A stretch of DNA of 64,000 bases from an uncultured Saprospiraceae bacterium (GCA_937926205.1 CALEYL010000028.1:30806-94805), one strand, 5' to 3'; counted from the stretch's first letter, positions 26,502 to 36,012 are shown. Numbers and translations: made by a program. Notes: generated by a model not told the origin, from the letters alone.

Positions 26502-29102
26502 TTATTTCACTTTGGTGATGCGGATTTCCACACGTCGGTTTTGAGCGCGGCCAGATTCCGTGTCGTTGCTGGCAACAGGTTTTGACATCCCCATGCCAAG
26601 TGCTTCAATTCTGGAGCCGTCGCAACCTTGTTGAACAAGGTATTGCCGCACGGCACTTGCGCGGTTTTTTGACAATTCCAGGTTGTATTGGGCGGCGCCG
26701 GTGTTATCTGTGTGTCCGGCTAACTCAATTTTGTAGGAGTTACTTTTCAAAAAAGCAACCAATTGGGCCAATTGGGTTGAGGATTCTGGTTTCAGGGAAG
26801 ACTTATCGTGGTCAAAAAAGATGTTTTTCAAAGGCACGGCAACGCTTTCTTCGGCCATTTCCGGAATGCTGGGCGCTTCGATGTTTTCAATGACATTTTG
26901 GGCATTGTTTACTTTCCTCAGGTCTATGGAACCGCTGACAGGAAAATACGAAGCCCCGTTTACCACATAGCCGTAAATTTTACCCAAAGGTACCACAATA
27001 TAGTATTCCCCTGTTTCCGGATCGGGTGCGATCTCATCAATTTTTTCATTGGTTTCCAAATCCCTGACTTCGATTTTTGCAACAATGGGTTTCCCGTCAA
27101 GTCCGGTAAGTTTGCCCGATATGGTTCCAACAGCCTGTGGCCGCGCAGCTTCCGGCAGGCTTACGCTGAAAATGTCTTCTTTGCCATTTTGGGCATCTGC
27201 TGCGAAATAAGCCATCGCCCCATCGGTTGAAATCCGGTAACCCCAGTCATCGCCGGAAGTATTGATCGCTTTGCCGAGATTTTCCGGCGCAGACCATTCC
27301 AGCCAGCCATCGCCGATACGGGTAGTTTTATAGACATCCATGCCGCCCATGCTGCCGTGTCCTTCAGAGCTGTAATACAGGGTTCGCATATCCGGATGGA
27401 GGAATGGTGAACGGTCGTTAAAAGGTGTATTGATAACAGAACCAAGGTTGATGGGAGCGCCCCAGGCGCCGTTGGCTTCCTTCAGGGAAACAAAAATGTC
27501 AATGTTGTTGTCTTTTTTCAGACCGAAACAGTTCTTTCTCCTGGCTTCAAAAACAACCGCTTCTCTGGTAGCAGCAACAGAAGCAGCGCCCCGCCATTCG
27601 GGCGTGGTTTCTTTTTCAAAAAACAGTTCTTCTTTTGACCAGCCTAATTTTTGTTTTTCACTGTACATCAGTGTACCACTTTTAAACAGAATCAGGGTAG
27701 AACCGTCCGCAGAGATGTCCAGTGGCGCCTCGTGAATGCGGGGGTCTTTCCAGGGGCCTGCCGGTTTAACATCTACCCACTGCCCCCCTTCATTGCGGGC
27801 ATAATAGATGTTTTCGTTGCCGCTGCTGCCATTGTCGACTTCGCGTTCATTGCGACAAAAATAAAGGTATTGGCCGTTGGCAGAAATTACCGGGGAATAT
27901 TCGCCAAGCTCGGAGTTTACGGCCCCGGCCAGTGGCTGGGGAACAATGCCTTTTTCTTCTGGTTGTTTTAACATGCGGAGCAGGCCTGTTATGCGTGGAT
28001 CGTCTTCGGGGAAAGCGTCGGAAAGGCGTTCCACTTTTGCTATGGCCGCCTGCCAGTTTTTGGCTTTTACATCAGGTTCGATCATCTGATGAAGGGTTTT
28101 GATGGCACTTTGCCGGGGCGCTGCCTCCCTGATAAAGGCCTCAAAACGTTCGCGATCCGCCTCTGAGTAAGTGAAGATACCCCCCGGAGCGCGATCCGCC
28201 AGTTCAACTTCTTTTACAACTCCAAAGGATTGTGAAAAACCAGGGTATCGGGTTTTAAAATCTTCCAGATCTTCTCGCTCACCGCTCAGCCAATAATAGA
28301 AGTAGATGCTGCGCATGGTTTGAGGCATTTCATTTAATTGGGATTCTTGCAGCTGGGCTTCTGTTTCAATGATATAGGGCTGTTTTATCAGTGCATTAGA
28401 AAGCGGCAGGTCGGCTCTGGAAGCCAGTCCCGGAAATTGGCGGAGCAGGGAAAGGATGTCGTAAGTGTCGGTACTGTCTTTTTGGGAAAAATAAAGTCGC
28501 CAGGCCGCCTGACCAATTCGCGGCGCCAGTTCAGGCGTGTATTCCAGAATGCTGCTTTGGTATTGTTTTAAAAATGTGACCAGAGAGTCGAATCCGTATC
28601 CGGTTTCGATTTCGCCAAGAGCCATTACATTACGGGCGGTCATGATGGTCTGGCGCTGTTTGTTATTCAGGGGCTTGTACACCACCAAAACCTGGTCAAG
28701 GGCAGCGATATTGCCTTCCGCGACGGCTTTCCGGACTGCTTTTTCCCGAAGTTCGCTCTTCATCTTGCTGACAAAAGCTTCATCATATCCCTGTTTTCGC
28801 AATTTTTTTTGTTTGGAAAAAGGGAGTTTCCTCTTTTTTATCTGGGCTTTACTCAGACAATACCACGATGAATCGGGGTTGTAGCCTGAATAGGCCTCCT
28901 GGTTATAGACTGTCGAAAGCCCGTAAAGCGCCTCTGCCGCTTTGGTATCGTGATCGCGATCCTGGTTGTAGGCAGCAAAGGCTTCTTCATATTGCCCCAG
29001 CTTAAAAAATTTATGCCCTGTCGAGACCTGCGCAAAGGCCGGATTTGCTGCAAAAAGCCCAAATAATGATACAAGGCTAAAAAAACGAAGGGTGTTGTTC
29101 AT
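26502..29102 (-). CDS. OmpA-family protein with PD40 propeller and helical N-domain
   Basis: Start 29102 (MNNTLRFF) gives 866 residues; ATG 29114 would add four. Order: signal peptide (ends NPAFAQ), TPR-like helical region (about 30-320), PD40/WD40-like propeller (about 390-640, with SPVISANGQYLYFC, APLDISADGSTLI, RSPFLHPDMRTLYYSSEGHGSMGGMDVY and WGYRISTDGAMAYFA), a carboxypeptidase-regulatory-like domain (about 660-740) and an OmpA domain at the C-terminus. The OmpA domain has the peptidoglycan-binding Asp (GHTDNTG) and Arg (SKNRASAV). Such proteins tether the outer membrane to the wall; PorE of the T9SS has a related layout, but identity with PorE is not claimed. Confidence 0.85.
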   Translation of the reverse strand: MNNTLRFFSLVSLFGLFAANPAFAQVSTGHKFFKLGQYEEAFAAYNQDRDHDTKAAEALYGLSTVYNQEAYSGYNPDSSWYCLSKAQIKKRKLPFSKQKKLRKQGYDEAFVSKMKSELREKAVRKAVAEGNIAALDQVLVVYKPLNNKQRQTIMTARNVMALGEIETGYGFDSLVTFLKQYQSSILEYTPELAPRIGQAAWRLYFSQKDSTDTYDILSLLRQFPGLASRADLPLSNALIKQPYIIETEAQLQESQLNEMPQTMRSIYFYYWLSGEREDLEDFKTRYPGFSQSFGVVKEVELADRAPGGIFTYSEADRERFEAFIREAAPRQSAIKTLHQMIEPDVKAKNWQAAIAKVERLSDAFPEDDPRITGLLRMLKQPEEKGIVPQPLAGAVNSELGEYSPVISANGQYLYFCRNEREVDNGSSGNENIYYARNEGGQWVDVKPAGPWKDPRIHEAPLDISADGSTLILFKSGTLMYSEKQKLGWSKEELFFEKETTPEWRGAASVAATREAVVFEARRKNCFGLKKDNNIDIFVSLKEANGAWGAPINLGSVINTPFNDRSPFLHPDMRTLYYSSEGHGSMGGMDVYKTTRIGDGWLEWSAPENLGKAINTSGDDWGYRISTDGAMAYFAADAQNGKEDIFSVSLPEAARPQAVGTISGKLTGLDGKPIVAKIEVRDLETNEKIDEIAPDPETGEYYIVVPLGKIYGYVVNGASYFPVSGSIDLRKVNNAQNVIENIEAPSIPEMAEESVAVPLKNIFFDHDKSSLKPESSTQLAQLVAFLKSNSYKIELAGHTDNTGAAQYNLELSKNRASAVRQYLVQQGCDGSRIEALGMGMSKPVASNDTESGRAQNRRVEIRITKVK

Positions 29103-29333
29103 CAGGCAAGCCATTTTAGGTAGATGAATTGAGTTTTCTCACTTTGAATAACGAAATAATCTGTAAGGAGTGCAACCATAAAGCAAACATCTCGTTCATT
29201 TTTTTTCAAAAAAGGATAATTTTTATTGATTTTTCGGCTTTACTGCTATCCTGCATGTCAGAATATTCTATTTTTACCGACATCATATACACTAAGGGTA
29301 CATTCCCGTAACGAAAAACAAACTGCAAGACTT

Positions 29334-30698
29334 ATGCTGACCGGAGTAATTGTCTGTTTCATCATCGGCTATCTGACCATCGCTTTTGAACATCCGCTTA
29401 GATTGGATAAAACCGTTCCTGCACTCATTATGGGGGCACTTTGCTGGGCCATGGTTTCCATTGGGCACCTTGGTATTGTTGGGGAAGAGGAACTGGTTGT
29501 GACTTACGCCAATGGCCACGAACAATATTATGAAGGGCTGAATGTCATCCTGTTGCACCATGTGGGCAAAATTGCAGAAATCCTGTTTTTTCTCATTGGC
29601 GCCATGACCATTGTGGAATTGGTGGATCTGCATAAAGGCTTTTCAGTCATCACCAGCCGGATCAAAACCGAAAGCAAGCGCAACATGCTGGTCATCATCA
29701 GCATTCTTGCTTTTTTCCTTTCAGCTGTTCTGGACAACCTGACGACAACCATCGTGCTCATTTCGCTGTTGCGCAAGTTGGTTCCCAATCGGGAAGACCG
29801 CATCTGGTTTGCTTCCATCGTGGTGATCGCAGCCAATGCAGGAGGAGCCTGGTCGCCAATCGGAGACGTGACGACAACAATGTTGTGGATCAATAAAAAA
29901 GTTTCAACAGCGTATTTGATTGAAATGCTGTTCATTCCTTCGGTTATTTGTTTGCTCATCCCGTTGTTGTATCTCTATTTTTCCAAAACCTTTTCAGGCA
30001 AACTGGCGCCCCCTGAAATCAACCTCAGCGGTGAAAAAGAAAAGCAAAAGCTACTCAGCAGCAATGTGATGTTTATAGCGGGTATCGGCGCGTTGATTTT
30101 TGTACCTGTTTTTAAATCGCTGACGCACCTCCCGCCCTATGTTGGTATGGCCTTAGGGCTCGGAGTGGTTTGGTTGATTTCGGAATACATCCATCCAGAA
30201 GAGGACTTTGACGAAGAACGCAAGCAAATGTATTCGGCATTGCACGCCTTGTCCCGAATTGAGATGTCGAGCATCCTGTTTTTCCTGGGCATTCTGCTTG
30301 CTGTAGGCTCTTTAGAAACCATCATGGTAACCGATGCGCTGGGACATCAGGTCGGTCTGTTAAAAAGCCTTGCTGTCCAACTTGAAACGCTCGTTCCCGA
30401 CCAGAACATCGTGATCATCCTGATCGGCGTGTTGTCGGCCGTTGTAGACAATGTGCCCATTGTTGCGGCTACGATCGGAATGTATGCCCATCCGATCGAC
30501 GATCACTTATGGCATTTTATTGCCTATTCAGCCGGAACAGGCGGTAGTATGCTGATCATTGGCTCGGCTGCCGGCGTTGCGGCGATGGGCATGGAGCGTA
30601 TTGATTTTCTCTGGTATTTGAAGAAGGTAGCCTGGTTGGCTGCCCTCGGATTTCTTGCTGGCGCGCTAACCTTTATTCTGTTGTCTAAGCTGTATTAA
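29334..30698 (+). CDS. nhaD: Na+/H+ antiporter NhaD, copy 1
   Basis: ATG 29334 gives 454 residues; the open frame upstream is not conserved in copy 2 and is rejected. About twelve membrane helices with NhaD/ion-transporter motifs: LDNLTTTIVLISLL (about 137), AANAGGAWSPIGDVTTTMLW (about 165-184) and VDNVPIVAA (about 375), which mirror the two discontinuous helices of the family. NhaD exchanges cytoplasmic Na+ or Li+ for H+. The product is about 86% identical by eye to the adjacent copy, differing mainly in loops. Upstream, TATTTTTA at about 29268 is a near match to the -7 box. Confidence 0.9.
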   Translation: MLTGVIVCFIIGYLTIAFEHPLRLDKTVPALIMGALCWAMVSIGHLGIVGEEELVVTYANGHEQYYEGLNVILLHHVGKIAEILFFLIGAMTIVELVDLHKGFSVITSRIKTESKRNMLVIISILAFFLSAVLDNLTTTIVLISLLRKLVPNREDRIWFASIVVIAANAGGAWSPIGDVTTTMLWINKKVSTAYLIEMLFIPSVICLLIPLLYLYFSKTFSGKLAPPEINLSGEKEKQKLLSSNVMFIAGIGALIFVPVFKSLTHLPPYVGMALGLGVVWLISEYIHPEEDFDEERKQMYSALHALSRIEMSSILFFLGILLAVGSLETIMVTDALGHQVGLLKSLAVQLETLVPDQNIVIILIGVLSAVVDNVPIVAATIGMYAHPIDDHLWHFIAYSAGTGGSMLIIGSAAGVAAMGMERIDFLWYLKKVAWLAALGFLAGALTFILLSKLY

Positions 30699-30772
30699 AC
30701 CAGGCTTCGACAGGCGATCAGAAACGCAATAATCCGGTTTTGATCCTCGTGTTTTTTACTGGAATCAGGCAC

Positions 30773-30862
30773 TTTGAAAACGGGTGTAAATTCTTCTTCC
30801 AACCCGCTTTATTCTTGGAAGAATGATGGTGGAATATTCTACATTTACACCCGGTTTTCAAA
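30773..30862. promoter_or_regulatory. Long nested hairpin in the leader of nhaD copy 2
   Basis: TTTGAAAACGGGTGTAAAT (30773-30791) pairs with ATTTACACCCGGTTTTCAAA (30843-30862) with one bulge. Inside, TTCTTCCA pairs with TGGAAGAA. There is no T-run, and the structure ends 40 bases before the start codon. It may be a 5'-UTR regulator, an operator region, or a repeat remnant between the duplicated genes. Confidence 0.5.
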
Positions 30863-30902
30863 TCTGATTTTCTGTTAACAAACAATAAAAACACGACAGA
30901 AT

Positions 30903-32270
30903 ATGCTGACCGGAGTCATTGTCTGCTTTATCATCGGCTACTTGTCAATTGCCTTTGAACATCCATTAAAATTAGACAAAACTGTTCCTGCGCTCGTGAT
31001 GGGCGCGCTGTGTTGGGCCATGATTTCCATAGGTCATCTGGGCGTGGTCGGTGGAGAAGATTTGATAGTTACTTTTGGCGGTAATCCGGAGCAATATTAC
31101 GAAGGCCTGAATACCGTTTTGTTGCACCATGTGGGCAAAATTGCAGAAATTCTATTCTTCCTCATTGGCGCCATGACGATTGTGGAACTGGTGGACCTTC
31201 ATAAAGGTTTTTCGGTCATCACCAGCCGGATCAAAACCGAAAGCAAACGCAACATGCTGGTCATCATCAGCATTCTCGCCTTTTTTCTTTCAGCTGTTCT
31301 GGACAACCTGACGACGACCATCGTACTCATTTCGCTGTTGCGCAGATTAGTACCCAACCGGGAAGACCGCATCTGGTTTGCAGCCATTGTTATCATTGCT
31401 GCTAATGCAGGGGGAGCATGGACGCCCATTGGCGATGTGACGACAACGATGCTGTGGATCAATAAAAAAGTTTCCACCATCCATCTAATGGAGTATTTGT
31501 TTATTCCTTCAGTGATTTGTATCGCTGTACCGGTGCTGTACCTTTATTTTTCAAAAACTTTCTCCGGAAAGCTTGTCGCACCGCAACTCAATCATGGCGA
31601 GGAAAAAGAGCAACAGAAGCTGCTCAGCAGCAATGTGATGTTCGTTGCAGGAATTGGCGCGCTGATTTTTGTACCGGTTTTTAAATCGCTCACCCACCTG
31701 CCCCCTTATGTTGGCATGGCACTGGGACTTGGTGTGGTGTGGCTTATCTCAGAATACATCCACCCTGAAGAGGATTTCGATAAGGAACGCAAACAAAAAT
31801 ACTCTGCTTTACATGCGTTGTCGCGCATTGAGATGTCCAGTATTCTGTTTTTCCTGGGTATTCTGCTTGCCGTGGGATCATTGGAATCCATTATGGTCAC
31901 AGGGCCGGAAGGTATGCCTATCGGACTTTTAAAAAGCCTGGCCCTTAAGCTCGAAGCGGCTGTTCCCAGCCAAAATATTGTCATCATATTAATTGGGGTG
32001 TTATCGGCTGTAGTCGACAACGTCCCTCTGGTTGCAGCAACTATGGGGATGTATCAAAACCCGATTGACGACCACCTTTGGCATTTTATTGCCTATTCGG
32101 CAGGTACCGGGGGCAGTATGCTGATTATTGGCTCGGCTGCCGGGGTTGCAGCGATGGGTATGGAACGCATCGACTTCCTCTGGTATATGAAAAAAATAGC
32201 CTGGCTGGCTGCGGTAGGCTTTCTTGCCGGGGCTTTGGCATTCATAGAACTTGCAAAGCTTTTGGGATAA
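30903..32270 (+). CDS. nhaD: Na+/H+ antiporter NhaD, copy 2
   Basis: 455 residues, collinear with copy 1 from the first residue to the last. Long stretches of helices are unchanged, including the LDNLTTT, GGAWTPIGDVTTT (Ser to Thr against copy 1) and VDNVPLVAA motifs. Differences concentrate in the loop at about residues 50-62 (GGEDLIVTFGGNPEQ), the cytoplasmic loop near 228 and the segment near 330-350. Many synonymous third positions differ, so the duplication is not recent, or conversion has been limited. The two copies may serve different pH or ion ranges. It is followed by a hairpin. Confidence 0.9.
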   Translation: MLTGVIVCFIIGYLSIAFEHPLKLDKTVPALVMGALCWAMISIGHLGVVGGEDLIVTFGGNPEQYYEGLNTVLLHHVGKIAEILFFLIGAMTIVELVDLHKGFSVITSRIKTESKRNMLVIISILAFFLSAVLDNLTTTIVLISLLRRLVPNREDRIWFAAIVIIAANAGGAWTPIGDVTTTMLWINKKVSTIHLMEYLFIPSVICIAVPVLYLYFSKTFSGKLVAPQLNHGEEKEQQKLLSSNVMFVAGIGALIFVPVFKSLTHLPPYVGMALGLGVVWLISEYIHPEEDFDKERKQKYSALHALSRIEMSSILFFLGILLAVGSLESIMVTGPEGMPIGLLKSLALKLEAAVPSQNIVIILIGVLSAVVDNVPLVAATMGMYQNPIDDHLWHFIAYSAGTGGSMLIIGSAAGVAAMGMERIDFLWYMKKIAWLAAVGFLAGALAFIELAKLLG

Positions 32271-32292
32271 CAGAATGTGCTCGTATGTGGTA

Positions 32293-32319
32293 GAGGCCTG
32301 ATTTTGTAAGTCAGGCCTC
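32293..32319 (+). terminator. Hairpin after nhaD copy 2
   Basis: GAGGCCTGA and TCAGGCCTC form a perfect 9-bp stem with a 9-base loop, 22 bases after the stop. No T-run follows. Confidence 0.55.
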
Positions 32320-32360
32320 ACATAATGTCTGCCAGACTAAAAATTACGCTTAATGGTGTA

Positions 32361-32368
32361 TAAATTTG
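32361..32368 (+). promoter_or_regulatory. Candidate -7 box (TAAATTTG) for the small lipoprotein gene
   Basis: It matches TAnnTTTG 62 bases upstream of the start at 32430. Confidence 0.4.
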
Positions 32369-32429
32369 CGCCGTAAAGCCAACTATCTTTCACCTAACGG
32401 CATTATGTACAAGTATACAAATTCAAAAC

Positions 32430-32816
32430 ATGCAGAATTTATCGCTCAGAGGAACGGGATTTATGATTTGTGTATTGCTGCTTGCAAGCGCATGCGGTCC
32501 GGATGTTGAGCATCAAATTATTGGAAATTGGCAGGCCGTAACGGTGCTGGAAGAAGGGGACTCCCTTGAAGTTGATCCGCAGTACATCAAGTTGCACTTT
32601 GGACAAAACAAAGACTACACTTACAGCGGCCCCTTGAAGTATGAAGAATCCGGCAGTTATTATGTGGAGTCGAAATACCTCTATACCCTGGATACGCTGA
32701 ATCAGGCTTCAACAGAAAAAGCTGTTCAGATCGTTAAGCTCACAGAAGATTCTCTTCAGCTTTTAATGAAAGAAGGCGCCCGTGAGCGCCTCCTTAAATT
32801 CATTAAAGTGAAATAA
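32430..32816 (+). CDS. Small lipocalin-like lipoprotein
   Basis: This 128-residue protein has a lipoprotein signal with lipobox ASAC at about residue 23. The mature part begins IIGNWQAVTVLEEGDSLEV, the W-containing opening of lipocalin-like (DUF4923/DUF5004-type) beta barrels of Bacteroidota, and continues as short beta strands to LLKFIKVK. Ligand and role are unknown. It converges on the saccharopine-dehydrogenase-like gene with a 7-base gap. Confidence 0.65.
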   Translation: MQNLSLRGTGFMICVLLLASACGPDVEHQIIGNWQAVTVLEEGDSLEVDPQYIKLHFGQNKDYTYSGPLKYEESGSYYVESKYLYTLDTLNQASTEKAVQIVKLTEDSLQLLMKEGARERLLKFIKVK

Positions 32817-32823
32817 ATCGGTA

Positions 32824-34029
32824 TTAGAGTTCGAGGTCTACGTCCAGTGCTTCGTGCCAGGGCAATCCACAGCGGTTGAGTTCGGTCATAAACGGATCCG
32901 GATTCAGTTGTTCTACGTTGAAAACACCTTTTCCGGACCATTTGCCCTGCAGGACCATCATGGCGCCGATCATGGCTGGCACGCCTGTGGTATAGGATAC
33001 GGCCTGTGTGCCGGTCTCTTTGAAGGCATCGGGGTGACTGCAATTGTTCCAAATATAATAAGTGCGTTCTTTCCCGTCTTTTATACCGCGGATCCGGCAA
33101 CCAATGGACGTAAATCCGGAGTAATTTTCACCAAGATCGCCGGGATCGGGCAATACCGCTTTTAAAAACTCCAGCGGCACGATGTCCATACCTTTGAATT
33201 TTACCGGTTCAATTCCAGCCATACCGATGTTCTGAATGACGCGCAAGTGGGTAAGATACTCGTCCCCGAAGGTCATCCAGAAGCGCGCCCGCTTCAAGGT
33301 AGGAAAGTGTTTAACCAGACTTTCCAGCTCTTCGTGGAAAATAATGTAGGAGTTTTTAGGCCCGATTTCCGGATAATTCAGCGCTTTCATAACAGAATGC
33401 GGCGGAATTTCCACCCAGGTACCGTTTTCGTAGTAGCGGCCGTTTTGAGTAATTTCCCGGATATTGATTTCCGGATTAAAATTAGTCGCAAAGGCTTTGC
33501 CGTGGCTGCCGGCATTGGCATCTACGATATCGAGGTAGTGAATTTCATCGAAGTGGTGCTTAACGGCGTGCGCCGTGAATACGTTGGTAACGCCGGGATC
33601 GAACCCGCAACCCAGCACCGCCATAATGCCGCGTTCAGCAAAGCGCTCCTGGTAGGCCCACTGCCAGCTGTATTCGAATTTGGCCACATCTTTAGGCTCG
33701 TAGTTGGCTGTATCGAGGTAATTGACACCTGTTTCCAGACAAGCATCCATGATGGTTAAATCCTGATAGGGCAGGGCGACATGAATGACAATATCCGGTT
33801 GAAAAGAACGGATCAGCGCCACCAGTTCAGGGACATTTTCCGCATCCACCGCAGCGGTTTCAAAGCTTTTGTGTCCGGTGTCGCGTTTCACTGCCGCAGC
33901 AATTTCATCGCATTTGGATTTGGTCCGGCTGGCAAGCAGGATGTCTGAAAATACCTCCGGGTTTTGGGCGCATTTGTAGGCTACTACCCGGCCTACACCG
34001 CCTGCACCGATAATAAGCGCTTTTGACAT
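32824..34029 (-). CDS. Saccharopine-dehydrogenase family, carboxynorspermidine dehydrogenase-like
   Basis: The 401-residue protein has an N-terminal Rossmann fold (ALIIGAGGVGRVVAYKCAQ) and the family middle motifs VIHVALPYQDLTIMDACLETGVNYLDTANYE (about 83-113) and GCGFDPGVTNVF (about 140). Length and sequence fit carboxynorspermidine dehydrogenase/synthase, which reductively couples an aspartate semialdehyde with a diamine to make carboxy(nor)spermidine on the way to sym-homospermidine or spermidine. The usual partner decarboxylase (nspC) is not in the window. A TACCTTTG -7 box is 38 bases upstream. Fungal-type saccharopine dehydrogenase is the alternative. Confidence 0.8.
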   Translation of the reverse strand: MSKALIIGAGGVGRVVAYKCAQNPEVFSDILLASRTKSKCDEIAAAVKRDTGHKSFETAAVDAENVPELVALIRSFQPDIVIHVALPYQDLTIMDACLETGVNYLDTANYEPKDVAKFEYSWQWAYQERFAERGIMAVLGCGFDPGVTNVFTAHAVKHHFDEIHYLDIVDANAGSHGKAFATNFNPEINIREITQNGRYYENGTWVEIPPHSVMKALNYPEIGPKNSYIIFHEELESLVKHFPTLKRARFWMTFGDEYLTHLRVIQNIGMAGIEPVKFKGMDIVPLEFLKAVLPDPGDLGENYSGFTSIGCRIRGIKDGKERTYYIWNNCSHPDAFKETGTQAVSYTTGVPAMIGAMMVLQGKWSGKGVFNVEQLNPDPFMTELNRCGLPWHEALDVDLEL

Positions 34030-34066
34030 GATGGTTGCAGATTTTATTTTTGTTGAAAAATGTGCG

Positions 34067-34074
34067 CAAAGGTA
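34067..34074 (-). promoter_or_regulatory. Candidate -7 box (TACCTTTG) for the saccharopine-dehydrogenase-like gene
   Basis: It matches TAnnTTTG 38 bases before the start codon at 34029. Confidence 0.4.
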
Positions 34075-34119
34075 GAGAAAGTTTAAATCAATGGACAGCG
34101 AACAGGCCTAAATGGATGT

Positions 34120-35085
34120 TTAGATCACCTTTAATACTACTTTTCCAAACTGTCCTCCTTTTCCGATTTGATCAAATGCCGCCTGACCTTCCGAAAGGGC
34201 ATAGACACCATCGACTACCGGAATGATGCCGTGCCGGGAAATAAAAGCTACCATGTCGGCAAACTCCTGGTCATTCCCCATGGTAGTGCCCAGAATGGAC
34301 AATTGTTTCCAGAAAATTGCCTGTGGACTTAACCCTGATACGGCGCCTAGCGTACCGCCGTAAGTGACGATGCGTGCTCCTGGGTTGGCGATTTTCGGAA
34401 AAAATGCAAAGCCGTCGCCGCCCGCACTGTCTATAATAAGGTCAAAACCGCCGGCTTGCTGCTGCAGTTGTTTCCACCATTCCGGGTCGCGGTAATTGGA
34501 ACCGCCCTGCCCGCCCATTGTTCGGGTGCGTTCTATTTTTTCTTCACTGCCTGAGGTTACCCAAACCCGGGCTCCGACGGCTACGGCCATTTGAAAAGCC
34601 AGCAAAGCGACACCGCCACCAGCGCCCGAAATCAACACCTGGTCTCCGGCTTTGAGTTGCCCTTTGCTGAACAGCGCGCGGTAAGCGGTCAACCCCGCCA
34701 GAGGTAAGGCAGCAGCCTGTTCAAAACTCAGGTGTGCCGGCTTGTCGTAAATTTGCCTTTCGGGCACAGTTACCCATTCTGCCAGCGTTCCGTTTCGGGG
34801 CAATCCCAGAATCTGAAAACTTTTGGAAGGATAAGCGGCAACTTCGCCCCAGCCCATCGCCGGGTTGATGATGACTTCCCTGCCTTCCGCCATGCCCGCC
34901 CCATCAGAGCCCAAAACAATGGGATAGACTATACCCGGATATTGGCCCTGGGTGATCCACCAGTCGCGACGGTTGAGGGCTGCAGCATGAATTTGTACCA
35001 GCACCTCACCTTCTCCTGCCTGAGGCAAAGGCATATCGCCATAGGATAAGGGCGTATTTTTTTCTTTGAGTTGGAGCGCTTTCAC
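34120..35085 (-). CDS. Zinc-independent MDR-family oxidoreductase (quinone oxidoreductase-like)
   Basis: This 321-residue medium-chain dehydrogenase/reductase has an N-terminal GroES-like domain (VLVQIHAAALNRRDWWITQGQYP, then VLGSDGAGMA) and a Rossmann domain with GAGGGVALLAFQMAVAVGARVWVTSGSEEK. The catalytic zinc ligands of alcohol dehydrogenases are not evident, which fits the quinone oxidoreductase branch using NADPH. The substrate is unknown. It is transcribed alone, between the dehydrogenase-like gene and the M15 peptidase. Confidence 0.85.
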   Translation of the reverse strand: MKALQLKEKNTPLSYGDMPLPQAGEGEVLVQIHAAALNRRDWWITQGQYPGIVYPIVLGSDGAGMAEGREVIINPAMGWGEVAAYPSKSFQILGLPRNGTLAEWVTVPERQIYDKPAHLSFEQAAALPLAGLTAYRALFSKGQLKAGDQVLISGAGGGVALLAFQMAVAVGARVWVTSGSEEKIERTRTMGGQGGSNYRDPEWWKQLQQQAGGFDLIIDSAGGDGFAFFPKIANPGARIVTYGGTLGAVSGLSPQAIFWKQLSILGTTMGNDQEFADMVAFISRHGIIPVVDGVYALSEGQAAFDQIGKGGQFGKVVLKVI

Positions 35086-35125
35086 GGCAAAAGTTTTTGC
35101 AAAGTAAAATAACCAAATTCCCGGA

Positions 35126-36004
35126 CTACTCCGAGCACTCCCGGTTGATGCCCAGTACGTATTTATTTACGACCCCGATGCCTTTTGCTGTTTCAGCCCC
35201 TTTAAAACCACTGATCATGTCATCTTTCAGCATTTTCCGGGCAAGTTCGGTCAGTCCTTTTGATACGGGCATATAAGACCAGTGCCATTTTTCTTCGTGG
35301 TATCCATTGGGGCGCTCTTTGCCCTGAGGGCTATAAGGCTGGCAGAAGCCGTATTCGCTGCCGTGGGCACGAAGCCATTCGTACACTTTCCGGCCTTCCG
35401 GCGTTTGAAAGTGCGCATCGTTCAGGTTGTTCAGGTCAATATCCGTTCCCCAGTGATGGCGCGAAGATCCGGGCATGGAACTGTATTCCAGAATTTTGAG
35501 TGCGCGCTCCACTGGATCGGAAATGGTCTTGGCAATATTTTCGCCGCCGACGGGTTGTGCGCCGGTCCATTTGGCCTCCCAAATTTGTTTTTGACGCTCA
35601 AAATTGCGCGTCGCGGAGATGATGCGCAGGGAAATGCCCTCCCGTTTTGCCGCTTCATACATGCTGATGAAGGCATCATAAGCGTCCTTGCGCAGGTACA
35701 TGTCGCTGCGGCTGGCATGCTTCAGGTCAAGCAAGGTGAAAGCGGGGTGCTGAGCAGGATCAAATTTCCCCATGATGTAATCGGTCGTAAACGTTTCCTC
35801 AGGGGCTTGCACCGGTTCGGTCGCCGGAGCCGGGGTATCTGCCACAACGGTCGCCGGAGCCGTTTTTTGGGCTTCCGTATTGGGTACATTGGGTTTACTT
35901 TCCCGCATCTGGCAACCAAGCGCAGCCACGATGGCGAGGGAAGCATAAATTCTCCAGGGCTTAAACGCCGGCTTTTTCCGGGCGATAAAATGTTGTTCAA
36001 TCAT
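35126..36004 (-). CDS. M15-family D-Ala-D-Ala carboxypeptidase lipoprotein
   Basis: Start 36004 gives 292 residues. A basic N-terminus and hydrophobic helix end in lipobox ALGC (Cys31), followed by a Pro/Ala/Thr linker to about residue 70. The VanY-type catalytic domain shows the zinc motif SRHHWGTDID at 181-190 (SxHxxGxxxD) and the Glu/His pair in EEKWHW at 237-242. It should trim D-Ala from peptidoglycan stems in the periplasm. The HGSNAT-like acyltransferase gene ends 8 bases upstream, so the two share a transcript. The longer frame to 36064 runs into that gene. Confidence 0.88.
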   Translation of the reverse strand: MIEQHFIARKKPAFKPWRIYASLAIVAALGCQMRESKPNVPNTEAQKTAPATVVADTPAPATEPVQAPEETFTTDYIMGKFDPAQHPAFTLLDLKHASRSDMYLRKDAYDAFISMYEAAKREGISLRIISATRNFERQKQIWEAKWTGAQPVGGENIAKTISDPVERALKILEYSSMPGSSRHHWGTDIDLNNLNDAHFQTPEGRKVYEWLRAHGSEYGFCQPYSPQGKERPNGYHEEKWHWSYMPVSKGLTELARKMLKDDMISGFKGAETAKGIGVVNKYVLGINRECSE

Positions 36005-36012
36005 GTTGCGAT

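Noticed and set aside
26502..29102. Naming the OmpA/PD40 protein PorE or another T9SS component
   Set aside because: The architecture is shared by many Bacteroidota OmpA proteins, and no other T9SS gene lies in the window.
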